A DNA stretch of 58,123 nt from an archaeon (GTDB lineage Archaea; Thermoproteota; Nitrososphaeria; Nitrososphaerales; Gagatemarchaeaceae): the NCBI GenBank assembly GCA_021848045.1, contig JAJZNC010000035.1:1-58123 (forward strand), read 5' to 3'. Position numbers and translations under genes: made by a program. Positions 24,532 to 31,476 of the stretch are shown one piece after another. The notes under the pieces are model-generated. The model made no database searches. It saw only the letters and a list, made by a program, of their open reading frames with translations, and was not told the origin of the DNA. Each line of letters opens with the position of its first letter. Position 1 is the stretch's first letter.

Positions 24532-25036
24532 CCCCAGACAGTCTTCACCAGGAAGCCAACCGCTCCTTGACTTTCGGCGGGTCACTCAGCTCTACAAATA
24601 TCTTGCCATTCTCTGGCGAGACCGGCAAGGACCATTAGGGCGGGGGGCGGGGCTCTGGCACGCCCGGGAGCAGGGGGCGGCCAGCGCCGTCCTTCGCGGA
24701 ACTCGAAGGCCCGTTCCGGGGTGAAGCTGAGGGCGACGGACCTTGGCGGCCGATCTCATCGGGTCGCATGGGATCTCCTGCCCAGGGGGCATTTCAGGGA
24801 CCATCCTGCAAGCGTGGCGATGAGAGAGCGCCGCGGCAGTCCGCCGTGCCTCGAGGCGAAGGAGTCTCCGAGTTGCGCCGTGCGACGTAAAGGCTCTAGC
24901 ATGCAGAACCCTATCGAGACGCAGCTTCCCAGGTTGAGGGGCCCCGCGGTACTCTCCGGCGGCATAGGAAAGGGTCGTGCGAAGCCATCCGGTAATCGCT
25001 AAATATCCGGCGTGGCTCTTGATGCCGGATAACTCG
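24532..25036. other. 505-base spacer at the edge of the accessory region
   Basis: No supported gene. It holds a minus-strand TATA-like stretch (24592-24604) for the gene before it, a GC-rich middle with several short hairpins, and the promoter of the antitoxin at 24998-25008. I see no tRNA-like or other recognisable RNA fold in it. Composition shifts from GC-rich to mixed toward the right. Confidence 0.4.
24998..25008 (+). promoter_or_regulatory. TATA-like box for the vapBC-like pair
   Basis: GCTAAATATCC, centred about 34 bases before ATG 25037; it makes the earlier in-frame ATG at 25022 unlikely. Confidence 0.5.
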
Positions 25037-25288
25037 ATGACAGCCGAGATCAGCGTCGTCGGCTCGAAGGAAGAGCTCTACCCCCCAAAGAGGATCAGAC
25101 GAGCCCTCGGCTTGAAGCCGGGGATGAAAGTGAGATATACCTTGGAGGGGAGGAAGATAGTCGTCGAACCCATTCCAAGCGTCGATGACCTGCTTGCGAT
25201 GCAGCCGACAGTGACCATCTCGCTCGAGGACCTTCACAAGGATAGACGGGAGCTTTCTTCGAGACTCGAAGGCAGCAGGAAGGCATAG
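25037..25288 (+). CDS. vapB: AbrB/MazE-fold antitoxin (VapB-type)
   Basis: An 83-residue protein whose first 45 residues form a swapped-hairpin DNA-binding domain (TAEISVVGSKEELYPPKRIR, then LGLKPGMKVRYTLEGRKIVV), with a short C-terminal toxin-wrapping tail (ISLEDLHKDRREL). Nineteen bases separate it from the PIN toxin gene, the standard antitoxin-first order. Such antitoxins usually repress their own promoter together with the toxin. Confidence 0.8.
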   Translation: MTAEISVVGSKEELYPPKRIRRALGLKPGMKVRYTLEGRKIVVEPIPSVDDLLAMQPTVTISLEDLHKDRRELSSRLEGSRKA

Positions 25289-25307
25289 AGAGCCAACCGA
25301 GCGCACA

Positions 25308-25778
25308 ATGTCACGGGTCTTGCTAGACACGGCATACCTCCTTCCTGTCGCCGGGATCAAGGTCAAAGCCATCCAGAGCGACACGATGAAGCAGGCGAGA
25401 CTGCTCGGGCACCAGCTCTTCGTCTCCGAGATCTCTTTCTTCGAGCTTGCCGCCAAAGGAGCGAGGCTCGCGAAGGACGGTCTTGTTGATAGAGGGCGCC
25501 TCGAAGAGGCGGTTCTGTCGCTACTCTCGGATGCGAGTCTGAAGAAGGTCGGAGTCTACGAGGAGGGGCCGTTGTCGCTGGCGATCGACCTCCGTAGGCA
25601 TCACTCTGACTTTGTGGATTGTCTCATCCTGGCTTCAGCTATGTCTGCTTGCGAGATCCTAGTCACCGAGGATGACGTCCTCGCAAGCAATGACGGACTC
25701 GCTGAGTACGTGGAAAGAACAAGGCCAGGGTTCTTGATCACTAGTTCCAAGCGACTGCTGGCAGCTCGTGCCGTCTAA
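25308..25778 (+). CDS. vapC: PIN-domain ribonuclease toxin (VapC-type)
   Basis: A 156-residue PIN-domain protein with the acidic active-site set: Asp7 (VLLDTAYLLP), Glu46 (ISFFELAAK), Asp104 (SDFVDCLILASA) and Asp122 (VTEDDVLAS). VapC toxins cleave RNA, often tRNA. It lies downstream of the AbrB-type antitoxin gene and only 43 bases before a damaged tRNA-Ser copy. Confidence 0.85.
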   Translation: MSRVLLDTAYLLPVAGIKVKAIQSDTMKQARLLGHQLFVSEISFFELAAKGARLAKDGLVDRGRLEEAVLSLLSDASLKKVGVYEEGPLSLAIDLRRHHSDFVDCLILASAMSACEILVTEDDVLASNDGLAEYVERTRPGFLITSSKRLLAARAV

Positions 25779-25820
25779 CAGCAGAATACCGCTCGGCATC
25801 GAAAGGCCTTCAGGAGAATC

Positions 25821-25879
25821 GGCACCGGCGGCAAGAGTTGAGCTTGCTCTCCTTTTCGAGCGACGGCTTTCCAGCGTGC
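25821..25879 (-). pseudogene. damaged tRNA-Ser 3' part (possible attachment-site copy)
   Basis: Aligned without gaps to 27218-27276 of the intact tRNA-Ser(GGA), 48 of 59 bases match by hand count, in the same orientation. The T-stem (GCAAG/CTTGC) and the anticodon loop CTGGAAA are kept, but the anticodon stem no longer pairs as read and the 5' acceptor half is not recognisable. This is either the distal att copy left by an element that integrated into the tRNA gene or a decayed second tRNA-Ser. Confidence 0.6.
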
Positions 25880-25979
25880 GTTTGACTTGGCCAACCTCTG
25901 TTCCAGTCTCAGAGACCAGCCGGTCCCTCGCTTCATTGGCTACAAGAAGGATACAATTCCAGCTCGTAGGTCAATCCAC

Positions 25980-26699
25980 CTATGCTCGCGCGAAGGGCTC
26001 CGACCAATAAGTCAGCTTCCCAGCGAGCGAAGGGTCAAAGACGAAACCTGCAAGCTGCTGACCGTCCTCTTGCACCTGCATGTAGTAATTCCGCATGTCT
26101 TTCTTGACGCATTCCAAAATAGACCTCACAATGGACTTCGCCGAGCCACTCCCGAGCACGATCGTCATCTGCAAAGCTGAGCCATCGACCTTGGTCTTGA
26201 CCAAATCACACAGACGCTTAACCCGTACTCTGTCCCTGCTCTCAACCCACAAGACAATCTCGCTCACATTTTCCAAGAACAGGTTTAGCTTCTTCTTTAC
26301 ATCTGCCTCATTTCCGAGAAGCTTGGTTAGTTGAGTTAGGAGCTGGGTCAGAATCCCCCTTTGTGCCAACTGAGCGGCGCGAACTCCATCCACGCCATCC
26401 CTACGGACAATGTCTGTCTTTAGTAGTTCAATTTTCTCTTTGTCACTTTCGATTGCTCGAAGGGCGAGCCCGAGCTTGAACACGAGCCTTGGCCATCCTT
26501 TGTCCGCGAACTGCTTGAACAGTTTGTATTCGGGGTTCTCTGACTCGTTCTTAGCTATCTCGTAAGTCTGCTTGTCCTGAATGAACCTGATTTCATGGTT
26601 CTTGAGGCGCGACAGCCAATCAGGGAGCTTCTCTTCCCAGTGCTCGAAGAACCCCTTCGTTGCCCCTTTGGCTATGTCCTCCAAAGGGCGTTCGGACAA
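25980..26699 (-). CDS. unknown helical protein of the AT-rich module
   Basis: A 239-residue, mainly alpha-helical, Lys/Glu-rich protein with no signal peptide or membrane segment. Visible features are an aromatic N-terminal part (GFFEHWEEKLPDWLSRLKNH), a coiled-coil-like middle (RAIESDKEKIELLKTDIVRR and LTQLLTQLTKLLGNEADVKK), and a C-terminal alpha/beta region (LQMTIVLGSGSAKSIVRSIL). I recognise no family and no catalytic motif. The start is TTG 26699, two bases after the stop of the preceding gene, so the two are very likely co-translated. GC content is well below that of neighbouring housekeeping genes. Confidence 0.6.
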   Translation of the reverse strand: MSERPLEDIAKGATKGFFEHWEEKLPDWLSRLKNHEIRFIQDKQTYEIAKNESENPEYKLFKQFADKGWPRLVFKLGLALRAIESDKEKIELLKTDIVRRDGVDGVRAAQLAQRGILTQLLTQLTKLLGNEADVKKKLNLFLENVSEIVLWVESRDRVRVKRLCDLVKTKVDGSALQMTIVLGSGSAKSIVRSILECVKKDMRNYYMQVQEDGQQLAGFVFDPSLAGKLTYWSEPFARA

Positions 26700-26701
26700 C
26701 C

Positions 26702-26959
26702 CTAGCTTGCTTCCTCGTATTCCTCGATGTATGAAGTTATGCTCAGTAGGTTGTCGTCCATAACGACCACGGGAGATCGAGTCGGGAAAACAGCCATGTT
26801 GTCGATATTGACCTCTTTCCCCGCATACTTGTCCTTGATTCGCTCTCCCTTGGAATCAACCACATATCCTTGCTTATCGACATCGTAGCCAAGATTCTCG
26901 AGTAGCGCTACCTTGAACTCCCGTGGTGCGCCCTTCAGGCTAACTATTTCCAGACTCAA
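26702..26959 (-). CDS. unknown small protein of the AT-rich module
   Basis: An 85-residue acidic protein (start SLEIVSLKGAPREFKVALLE, then GYDVDKQGYVVDSKGERIKD and an acidic C-terminus ITSYIEEYEEAS). No family recognised. TTG 26959 is well supported by GGTGA ending about three bases before it and by a TATA-like palindrome 25-40 bases upstream. First gene of a two-gene operon with the 239-residue protein; the small-then-large order resembles toxin-antitoxin or effector-immunity layouts, but this is only an analogy. Confidence 0.6.
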   Translation of the reverse strand: MSLEIVSLKGAPREFKVALLENLGYDVDKQGYVVDSKGERIKDKYAGKEVNIDNMAVFPTRSPVVVMDDNLLSITSYIEEYEEAS

Positions 26960-26984
26960 TTCACCTTCGCTCTTGGCAGACTGT

Positions 26985-26998
26985 GTATAAGAGTATAC
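26985..26998 (-). promoter_or_regulatory. promoter palindrome GTATA-AGAG-TATAC of the AT-rich module
   Basis: Perfect five-base arms around four bases. The TATA-like element and the palindrome coincide, about 26-39 bases before the TTG start, so a protein bound here would block transcription. Confidence 0.45.
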
Positions 26999-27219
26999 TT
27001 GCGGCCAAAGCGTCCCAGGTCAAATTTTGCTGTTAGATGGGTAAAAGCGAGTAGGGGAAGCGTTCTCTCACGGGTTCAGTAGGTTAATTGCAGTTATAAG
27101 CATAACCGACCTATCTTACTGGAAACCCGATGGAGAACCCCGAACGATGCAGTTTCCATAGCTCGGTCGCGTAGGCTCGGCTGCATACGAGAGAAGGGGA
27201 GTTATTACAGGATTTGAGG

Positions 27220-27304
27220 CGCCGGCGGCAAGATTTGAACTTGCAAGCCCTTTCGAGCGGCAGCTTTCCAGGCTGCTGGGTTACCAGGTTACCCATACGC
27301 CGGC
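27220..27304 (-). tRNA. tRNA-Ser (anticodon GGA)
   Basis: An 85-base cloverleaf: acceptor GCCGGCG/CGCCGGC with discriminator G, D-arm, anticodon stem GCAGC/GCTGC with loop CTGGAAA (anticodon at 27267-27269), a long class II variable arm, and T-arm GCAAG/CTTGC with loop TTCAAAT. CCA is not encoded. The long variable arm and G73 are serine identity features. No intron is seen. Its 3' part is repeated at 25821-25879. Confidence 0.93.
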
Positions 27305-27348
27305 CCGCGCGGGTCGCCCACCGGATTTAGCGTATTTCGACTTTGCGC

Positions 27349-28224
27349 ATGGGGCGGGATAAGGACAATAAAGCCCGCCCGAGCCGCACGCCCGCATTGG
27401 GAAAGGTCATCGACGCCCACGTCCATTGCTCCGACAAGAGGAAGGACGACGGGCTGAGGGGCTACGCGAGGCTCAACGGCCTCCGCTACGACCTCGAGGA
27501 GCTGCTGGAGAAGATGCTCGAGCACGGGGTGGCCGGCGGGCTCCTCCTGAGCCCCCCGATGACAGGGGGAGCCCCCCTCCCCAACGAGGAGGTGCTCGCC
27601 CTCTGCGAGAGGAGCCGCGGCCTGCTCTTCCCGGTGTTCACGGTCGAGCCGGACAAGGCCGCGCTCAGGGACGCGCTCAGGCTCGCAGACGGGCAGAGGG
27701 GCGTCGTCAAGGGCTTCAAGGTCTGGCTGGGCTACAGGAGGGTATACGCCAGCGACCCGGTCTACTCCCCCCTGTACGACTACGCAGAGGAGCACGGCCT
27801 CCCCGTCCTCTTCCACACGGGGGACACGGCCACCAGCGACGGAAGCCTGGCGCACGCCCACCCCCTGACGCTGGACGAGGTGGCAAACCGAAGACCGGGG
27901 CTGAAGGTGGTGATATGCCACATGGGCAACCCCTGGGTGCTTGACACAGCGGAGCTCCTCTACAAGCACCGCAACGTCTTCGCGGACATGTCTGGGCTCG
28001 TGGTCGGGGGCGGCGCCTACGCCAGGGAGTACTCGCGCACCATCGCCAGGAGGATCAGCGAGGCGGTCTACTACGCGGGCGGAGCCGACAAGATATTCTT
28101 CGGGACAGACTACCCGGTGGAGACGCACGAGAGCGGCCTCGCCCTGGCGTCGATGCTCAAGGTGGCCCAGGCCGACAGGGAGAGGATACTATGGCGGAAC
28201 GCCTCGAGGGTCTTCGGGATATGA
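27349..28224 (+). CDS. amidohydrolase-2 family metal-dependent hydrolase
   Basis: A 291-residue TIM-barrel hydrolase: metal-binding IDAHVHCS near the N-terminus, LFHTGDTA, VICHMGNPW, and FFGTDYPVE with the catalytic Asp. These are the hallmark positions of the family that includes decarboxylases and lactonases; the substrate cannot be deduced. ATG 27349 is favoured over TTG 27343 because of the TATA-like GATTTAGC at 27324-27331. It overlaps the following acetyltransferase gene as ATGA. Confidence 0.8.
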   Translation: MGRDKDNKARPSRTPALGKVIDAHVHCSDKRKDDGLRGYARLNGLRYDLEELLEKMLEHGVAGGLLLSPPMTGGAPLPNEEVLALCERSRGLLFPVFTVEPDKAALRDALRLADGQRGVVKGFKVWLGYRRVYASDPVYSPLYDYAEEHGLPVLFHTGDTATSDGSLAHAHPLTLDEVANRRPGLKVVICHMGNPWVLDTAELLYKHRNVFADMSGLVVGGGAYAREYSRTIARRISEAVYYAGGADKIFFGTDYPVETHESGLALASMLKVAQADRERILWRNASRVFGI

Positions 28225-28724
28225 CCGCGCCGGAGATCCAGGTGGTGGAGGTGCCCAAGGGCGAGAGGGAGAGGCTCCTGCCCATCCTGGGCGAGAGCTT
28301 CGAGGGGGTCTACCTCTGGCACGCGAAGCGGACGCTCAGGAGCATAGACGTGGTCCGCGCCGCGGTCACCCCCGAGGGGGAGGACGCAGGCCTCGCCATG
28401 CTCAAGACGCTCTCGGAGGGCCCTGGCTACGTCTACTACGTGGCGGTCCCGCCAGGGCACAGGAGGAAGGGGGTCGGCGGGAGGCTACTCGACGACGCGA
28501 TCGCTTACTTCGCGGGGAGGGGCGCTCAAGAGGTCTACGCGAGCGTCCCCGAGGAGAACGAGGGGTCCAACGCGCTCTTCTCGGCGAAGGGGTTCGCGAG
28601 GGTCGGCGAGTCGGAGGTCTCGGGCAGATACGGCAGGTTCCGCTCCTTCATCATGTACCGTGAGATGATGGTGGTCAGGGGAGAGGTGCTCCTGGTGAGG
28701 CGCGTGGCGGCCGCGCCGGCCTGA
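28221..28724 (+). CDS. GNAT-family N-acetyltransferase
   Basis: A 167-residue acetyl-CoA-dependent acetyltransferase with strand beta4 (YVYYVAVPPGHR), the pyrophosphate-binding loop RRKGVGGRLL and the C-terminal motif NEGSNALFSAKGF. The substrate is unknown; a protein N-terminus or a metabolite are both possible. The ATG at 28221 overlaps the hydrolase stop (ATGA), so the pair is likely one operon. An in-frame ATG at 28191 would add ten residues. Confidence 0.8.
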   Translation: MTAPEIQVVEVPKGERERLLPILGESFEGVYLWHAKRTLRSIDVVRAAVTPEGEDAGLAMLKTLSEGPGYVYYVAVPPGHRRKGVGGRLLDDAIAYFAGRGAQEVYASVPEENEGSNALFSAKGFARVGESEVSGRYGRFRSFIMYREMMVVRGEVLLVRRVAAAPA

Positions 28725-28725
28725 C

Positions 28726-29751
28726 TCAGGCTGCACCCTCTGCCCGCTCTGCCTCTGCCCTGTCCTGCTTCTTCCACATCTTGGGGTAGGACCCCTGGTC
28801 CATGATGACGCGCCGGACAGGGAAGGCGATCCCCTTGGGCTGCGCCTGGACCTCCTCCGTGGTCATCGAGGCCTCCGCTATCCCGATGAGCTCCCCCTTC
28901 GCGGTCAGGAGGACGACCGTCTCGCCCTTCGCGATCCCCTTGGAGAGCGATATCACGCCCGGGATCGCGAGCATGGCGCCGTGGCAGACGGCGTCGACCG
29001 CCGAGTCCTTGACCACCACCTTCTTGATCCCGTCGAGGCAGGACTCGATCGGCCAGACCACCCTGCGCAGCTCCGACTCGTCGCCGGAGTCCTTCCACTT
29101 TTGGAGCGCGATGTCGAGCTCGTGCAGGGTCACTATGCCCTTCGCCTCGTCGAGCGGGCCGACCTTGGTCCTGCGGAGCTCGACCATGGTGGCCCCGACA
29201 GCGAGGACCTCGCCCATGTCGTAGAAGAGCTTCCGAATGTAGGTCCCGGCCTGGCAGACGCACCTGAGGAGGAAGAGGTTCCCCTTCTGCTCGAGGACCT
29301 CAAGCTCGTATATCCGGCGGGTGCGCGTCTCCCGCTTCACGGAGGAGCGCTGGGGAGGCCGCTGGTAGATCTCGTCCGTGAACTCGGCTATCACCCTGTC
29401 GACCTGTTCCCTCGGGACGGAGGAGTGGATCCGCATCACCCCGACGTACTCCTTCGGAAAGAGGAGGAGGAGCCCCAGGGCCTTGGTCGCCCTCCCCAGC
29501 CCTATTGGCAGCATGCCCGAGACGCCGGGGTCGAGGGTGCCGCTGTGCCCGGCCTTGTCCGCCCCCGTGAGCCGCCTCACCCAGGAGACCTCCTCGTGGC
29601 TGGTCGGGCCTGTGGTCTTGTCTAGAGGGATCAACCCATACTTCAGGAGCTCCGCGACGGGGCGCTCCGCGGGGCGCCACCCGTGCGCAGGGTCGGTGGG
29701 CTCCTCGCTTATCGCGACCATCTCTTCGGCCGGGGCCTTGGCCTGGGTCAA
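28726..29751 (-). CDS. cbf5: tRNA/rRNA pseudouridine synthase Cbf5
   Basis: Catalytic subunit of archaeal H/ACA ribonucleoproteins; also modifies tRNA U55. About 341 residues with PLDKTTGPTSHEEVSWVRRL, the catalytic Asp in GHSGTLDPGVSGMLP, YQRPPQRSSVKRETRTRRIY, RCVCQAGTYIRKL, and a C-terminal PUA domain (KKVVVKDSAVDAVCHGAMLA, then GETVVLLTAKGELIGIA). The TTG at 29751 overlaps the cmk stop as TTGA; ATG 29721 is an alternative ten residues shorter. Last gene of the L22 operon. Confidence 0.94.
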   Translation of the reverse strand: MTQAKAPAEEMVAISEEPTDPAHGWRPAERPVAELLKYGLIPLDKTTGPTSHEEVSWVRRLTGADKAGHSGTLDPGVSGMLPIGLGRATKALGLLLLFPKEYVGVMRIHSSVPREQVDRVIAEFTDEIYQRPPQRSSVKRETRTRRIYELEVLEQKGNLFLLRCVCQAGTYIRKLFYDMGEVLAVGATMVELRRTKVGPLDEAKGIVTLHELDIALQKWKDSGDESELRRVVWPIESCLDGIKKVVVKDSAVDAVCHGAMLAIPGVISLSKGIAKGETVVLLTAKGELIGIAEASMTTEEVQAQPKGIAFPVRRVIMDQGSYPKMWKKQDRAEAERAEGAA

Positions 29752-30389
29752 GACGAGGGTCTTCTGCCGCTCTTGCGACGGCGCGCCTTGGACTTGGCAG
29801 CCTTCCTCGCAGGGCCGCGGGGGCGCTTGGGGCCCTCGACGCCCTTCAGCTGCTTGAGCACCGACTCCGCCACCTCGGCCGCCGGGACCCCGTCCGTCCC
29901 CACGACTATGTCGAAGGGGGAGAGGTCGTTCCCAAAGTCGATCCCGTAGAGCTTCCTGTAGAGGGCGTTGTTCTCGCCGTCCCTCGCGTCTATCACCTTC
30001 GCGCACTCCTCCGGGGAGGACGAGTCGCGCTTGGCCATCCTCTGCGCCCTGCTCCCCTTGGAGCCCGAGAGCCAGACCTTGACCCCGTGCTTCGAGAGCC
30101 AGGGGAGGGTGTAGCTCGTCATCACGACGTCGCCGGTGCGCGCCTTTGCGAGCAGCCGCCTGTCGACCTCCTTGTCGAACTCGGGCGACCCCTTGCGCTC
30201 CTGCATGAACCTCATGCCCTCGCCGGTGTCCCACCAGTCGTCGCCGACGGCGTTGTATCCCTCCTCGAGGGCGATCTCCTTCAGTATGTCGCCCCCTCCC
30301 ACCAGCTTGAGGCCTAGCCTGGAGGCTATCATCTTCGCCACGGTCGTCTTCCCGACCGCCGGCATCCCGCAGAGGATTATCGCCTTCAT
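29748..30389 (-). CDS. cmk: cytidylate kinase (archaeal)
   Basis: Phosphorylates CMP/dCMP. It has the P-loop GMPAVGKTT at residues 8-16, GGGDILKEIA, and an LID-like Arg-rich region (GSRAQRMAKRD) in 213 residues. The last 25 residues are a strongly basic Lys/Arg tail not needed for the fold. It follows the EMC3-like gene by 16 bases and overlaps cbf5, the usual archaeal gene order. Confidence 0.9.
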   Translation of the reverse strand: MKAIILCGMPAVGKTTVAKMIASRLGLKLVGGGDILKEIALEEGYNAVGDDWWDTGEGMRFMQERKGSPEFDKEVDRRLLAKARTGDVVMTSYTLPWLSKHGVKVWLSGSKGSRAQRMAKRDSSSPEECAKVIDARDGENNALYRKLYGIDFGNDLSPFDIVVGTDGVPAAEVAESVLKQLKGVEGPKRPRGPARKAAKSKARRRKSGRRPSS

Positions 30390-30405
30390 TTTCTGGATAC
30401 CCGGG

Positions 30406-30894
30406 TCACATCGTCTGGGAGGTGCCCAGGAGCTTGGTCATCAGCGTGGAGAACGAGAGCGAGGAGAGGAAGTACCACCAGATCAGGACCATGCTCCCGC
30501 CTATGAACGGGACCCCCGCGGGGAAGGGCGAGTACGCGACCACGCCGGAGACGCATATCGAGGGGAAGTGGCACCCGCTCACAAAGTCCCCCATTAGGTA
30601 GTAGACTATGATGAACGGGAGCCAGGTCACGAGGACCACCTTGAACCGCCCGGAGGACGCCTTCAGCCTCATCTGGTCCATCTGAGGCTTCTTCTTCTTG
30701 AGCTTCTCCTCCTTGTCCTTGTCCTTCCCGGCGACCGCGGCCCGCAGCTCCTTGTCGAAGGCCGCGACCTCGGCCCTCATCCTCCTCTCCCGCTTGAGGT
30801 CGACGAGGAGCCTCGTAGCGACGTTGGACATGAAGCCCAGGAAGATCGCCGTGCACGTGATGATCAGCGTGGACTCGGGGATCGCAAGGCTCAG
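30406..30894 (-). CDS. EMC3/DUF106-family membrane protein (YidC/Oxa1 superfamily)
   Basis: A 162-residue membrane protein of the archaeal DUF106 group, related to EMC3 and the YidC/Oxa1/Get1 insertases that put proteins into membranes. It has an N-terminal transmembrane helix (STLIITCTAIFLGFMSNVAT), a charged cytoplasmic coiled coil (ATRLLVDLKRERRMRAEVAA and KDKDKEEKLKKKKPQMDQM), and two more C-terminal helices (VVLVTWLPFIIVYYLMGDFV and FIGGSMVLIWWYFLSSLSFS). No ATG, GTG or TTG is available before the first helix; CTG 30894, overlapping the adk stop as CTGA, is the best start. Its place next to secY supports a role in membrane insertion. Confidence 0.85.
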   Translation of the reverse strand: MSLAIPESTLIITCTAIFLGFMSNVATRLLVDLKRERRMRAEVAAFDKELRAAVAGKDKDKEEKLKKKKPQMDQMRLKASSGRFKVVLVTWLPFIIVYYLMGDFVSGCHFPSICVSGVVAYSPFPAGVPFIGGSMVLIWWYFLSSLSFSTLMTKLLGTSQTM

Positions 30895-31463
30895 GCTCTC
30901 GCACCCCTCACGAGCTCGGCGATCCGGCCTGCGGCCTTCTCTGGCTGCCCCTCGGAGTTCCGGACGAACATCATCGGCGCGCCGCTCACGAGCGACGCGG
31001 ACGTGAGGAAGCTCCTGGCCAGCGCGAGCTCCTCGGCGACCTGCTCCTCGGTTATCTCGTCCCGGTACCTGGTGGTGTCGTTCTTCCTGTGGGCGAGCAC
31101 CTCCGAGGGGGAGGCCTCCACGAGTATCAGGTGGGTGGGCTTCATCGGCTGGATGACCCTGAGCGGGAGGCCAGGCCAGAAGCCCTCCGGGGTCCTGATG
31201 AAGAGGTGCGTGTCGATGAAGAGCACCTTCCCTCTGCTCCTGCTGATGCTGGCGGCCGCCGCCTCCTGCAGCTTGGTCTGCCTCTCGACGGGGAGCTTCC
31301 TCATCTCGTCGCGGTGCTTCACCCACTTGCGCTTGACGGCCTCCTCGAACATGGCGGTCCCGAAGACCTGGACGGAGGAGCTCTCCACGGCCTTTCTCGC
31401 CCCCTCGACGACGGTGCTCTTCCCCACGCCGGGGACGCCCACTATGACGATTCGTAGACCCAT
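30891..31463 (-). CDS. adkA: adenylate kinase, archaeal type
   Basis: A 190-residue ATP:AMP phosphotransferase of the archaeal trimeric class: P-loop GVPGVGKST at residues 9-17, VLFIDTHLFIRTPEGFWPGL and HLILVEASPSEVLAHRKND. It lies 13 bases after secY and overlaps the EMC3-like gene. Confidence 0.94.
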   Translation of the reverse strand: MGLRIVIVGVPGVGKSTVVEGARKAVESSSVQVFGTAMFEEAVKRKWVKHRDEMRKLPVERQTKLQEAAAASISRSRGKVLFIDTHLFIRTPEGFWPGLPLRVIQPMKPTHLILVEASPSEVLAHRKNDTTRYRDEITEEQVAEELALARSFLTSASLVSGAPMMFVRNSEGQPEKAAGRIAELVRGARA

Positions 31464-31476
31464 CTTCTCTCGACTC

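Larger units (their letters stand above)
25821..27276. mobile_element. putative small integrated element bounded by tRNA-Ser repeats
   Basis: The direct repeats 25821-25879 and 27218-27276 bound an AT-richer segment of about 1.4 kb with two genes of unknown function and the opposite base composition to the rest of the window. The element lies on the 3' side of the tRNA, where integrases usually insert. No integrase is present, so if it was mobile it is now a relic or depended on another element. Confidence 0.45.

Noticed and set aside
24721-25002. Plus-strand frame upstream of the antitoxin
   Set aside because: It runs over the antitoxin promoter and gives an Arg/Gly-rich protein without similarity; typical chance frame in GC-rich DNA.
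25860-25905. A second full tRNA-Ser at the damaged copy
   Set aside because: The anticodon loop and T-arm are visible, but the anticodon stem does not pair and no matching 5' acceptor strand is found, so it is not a functional tRNA.
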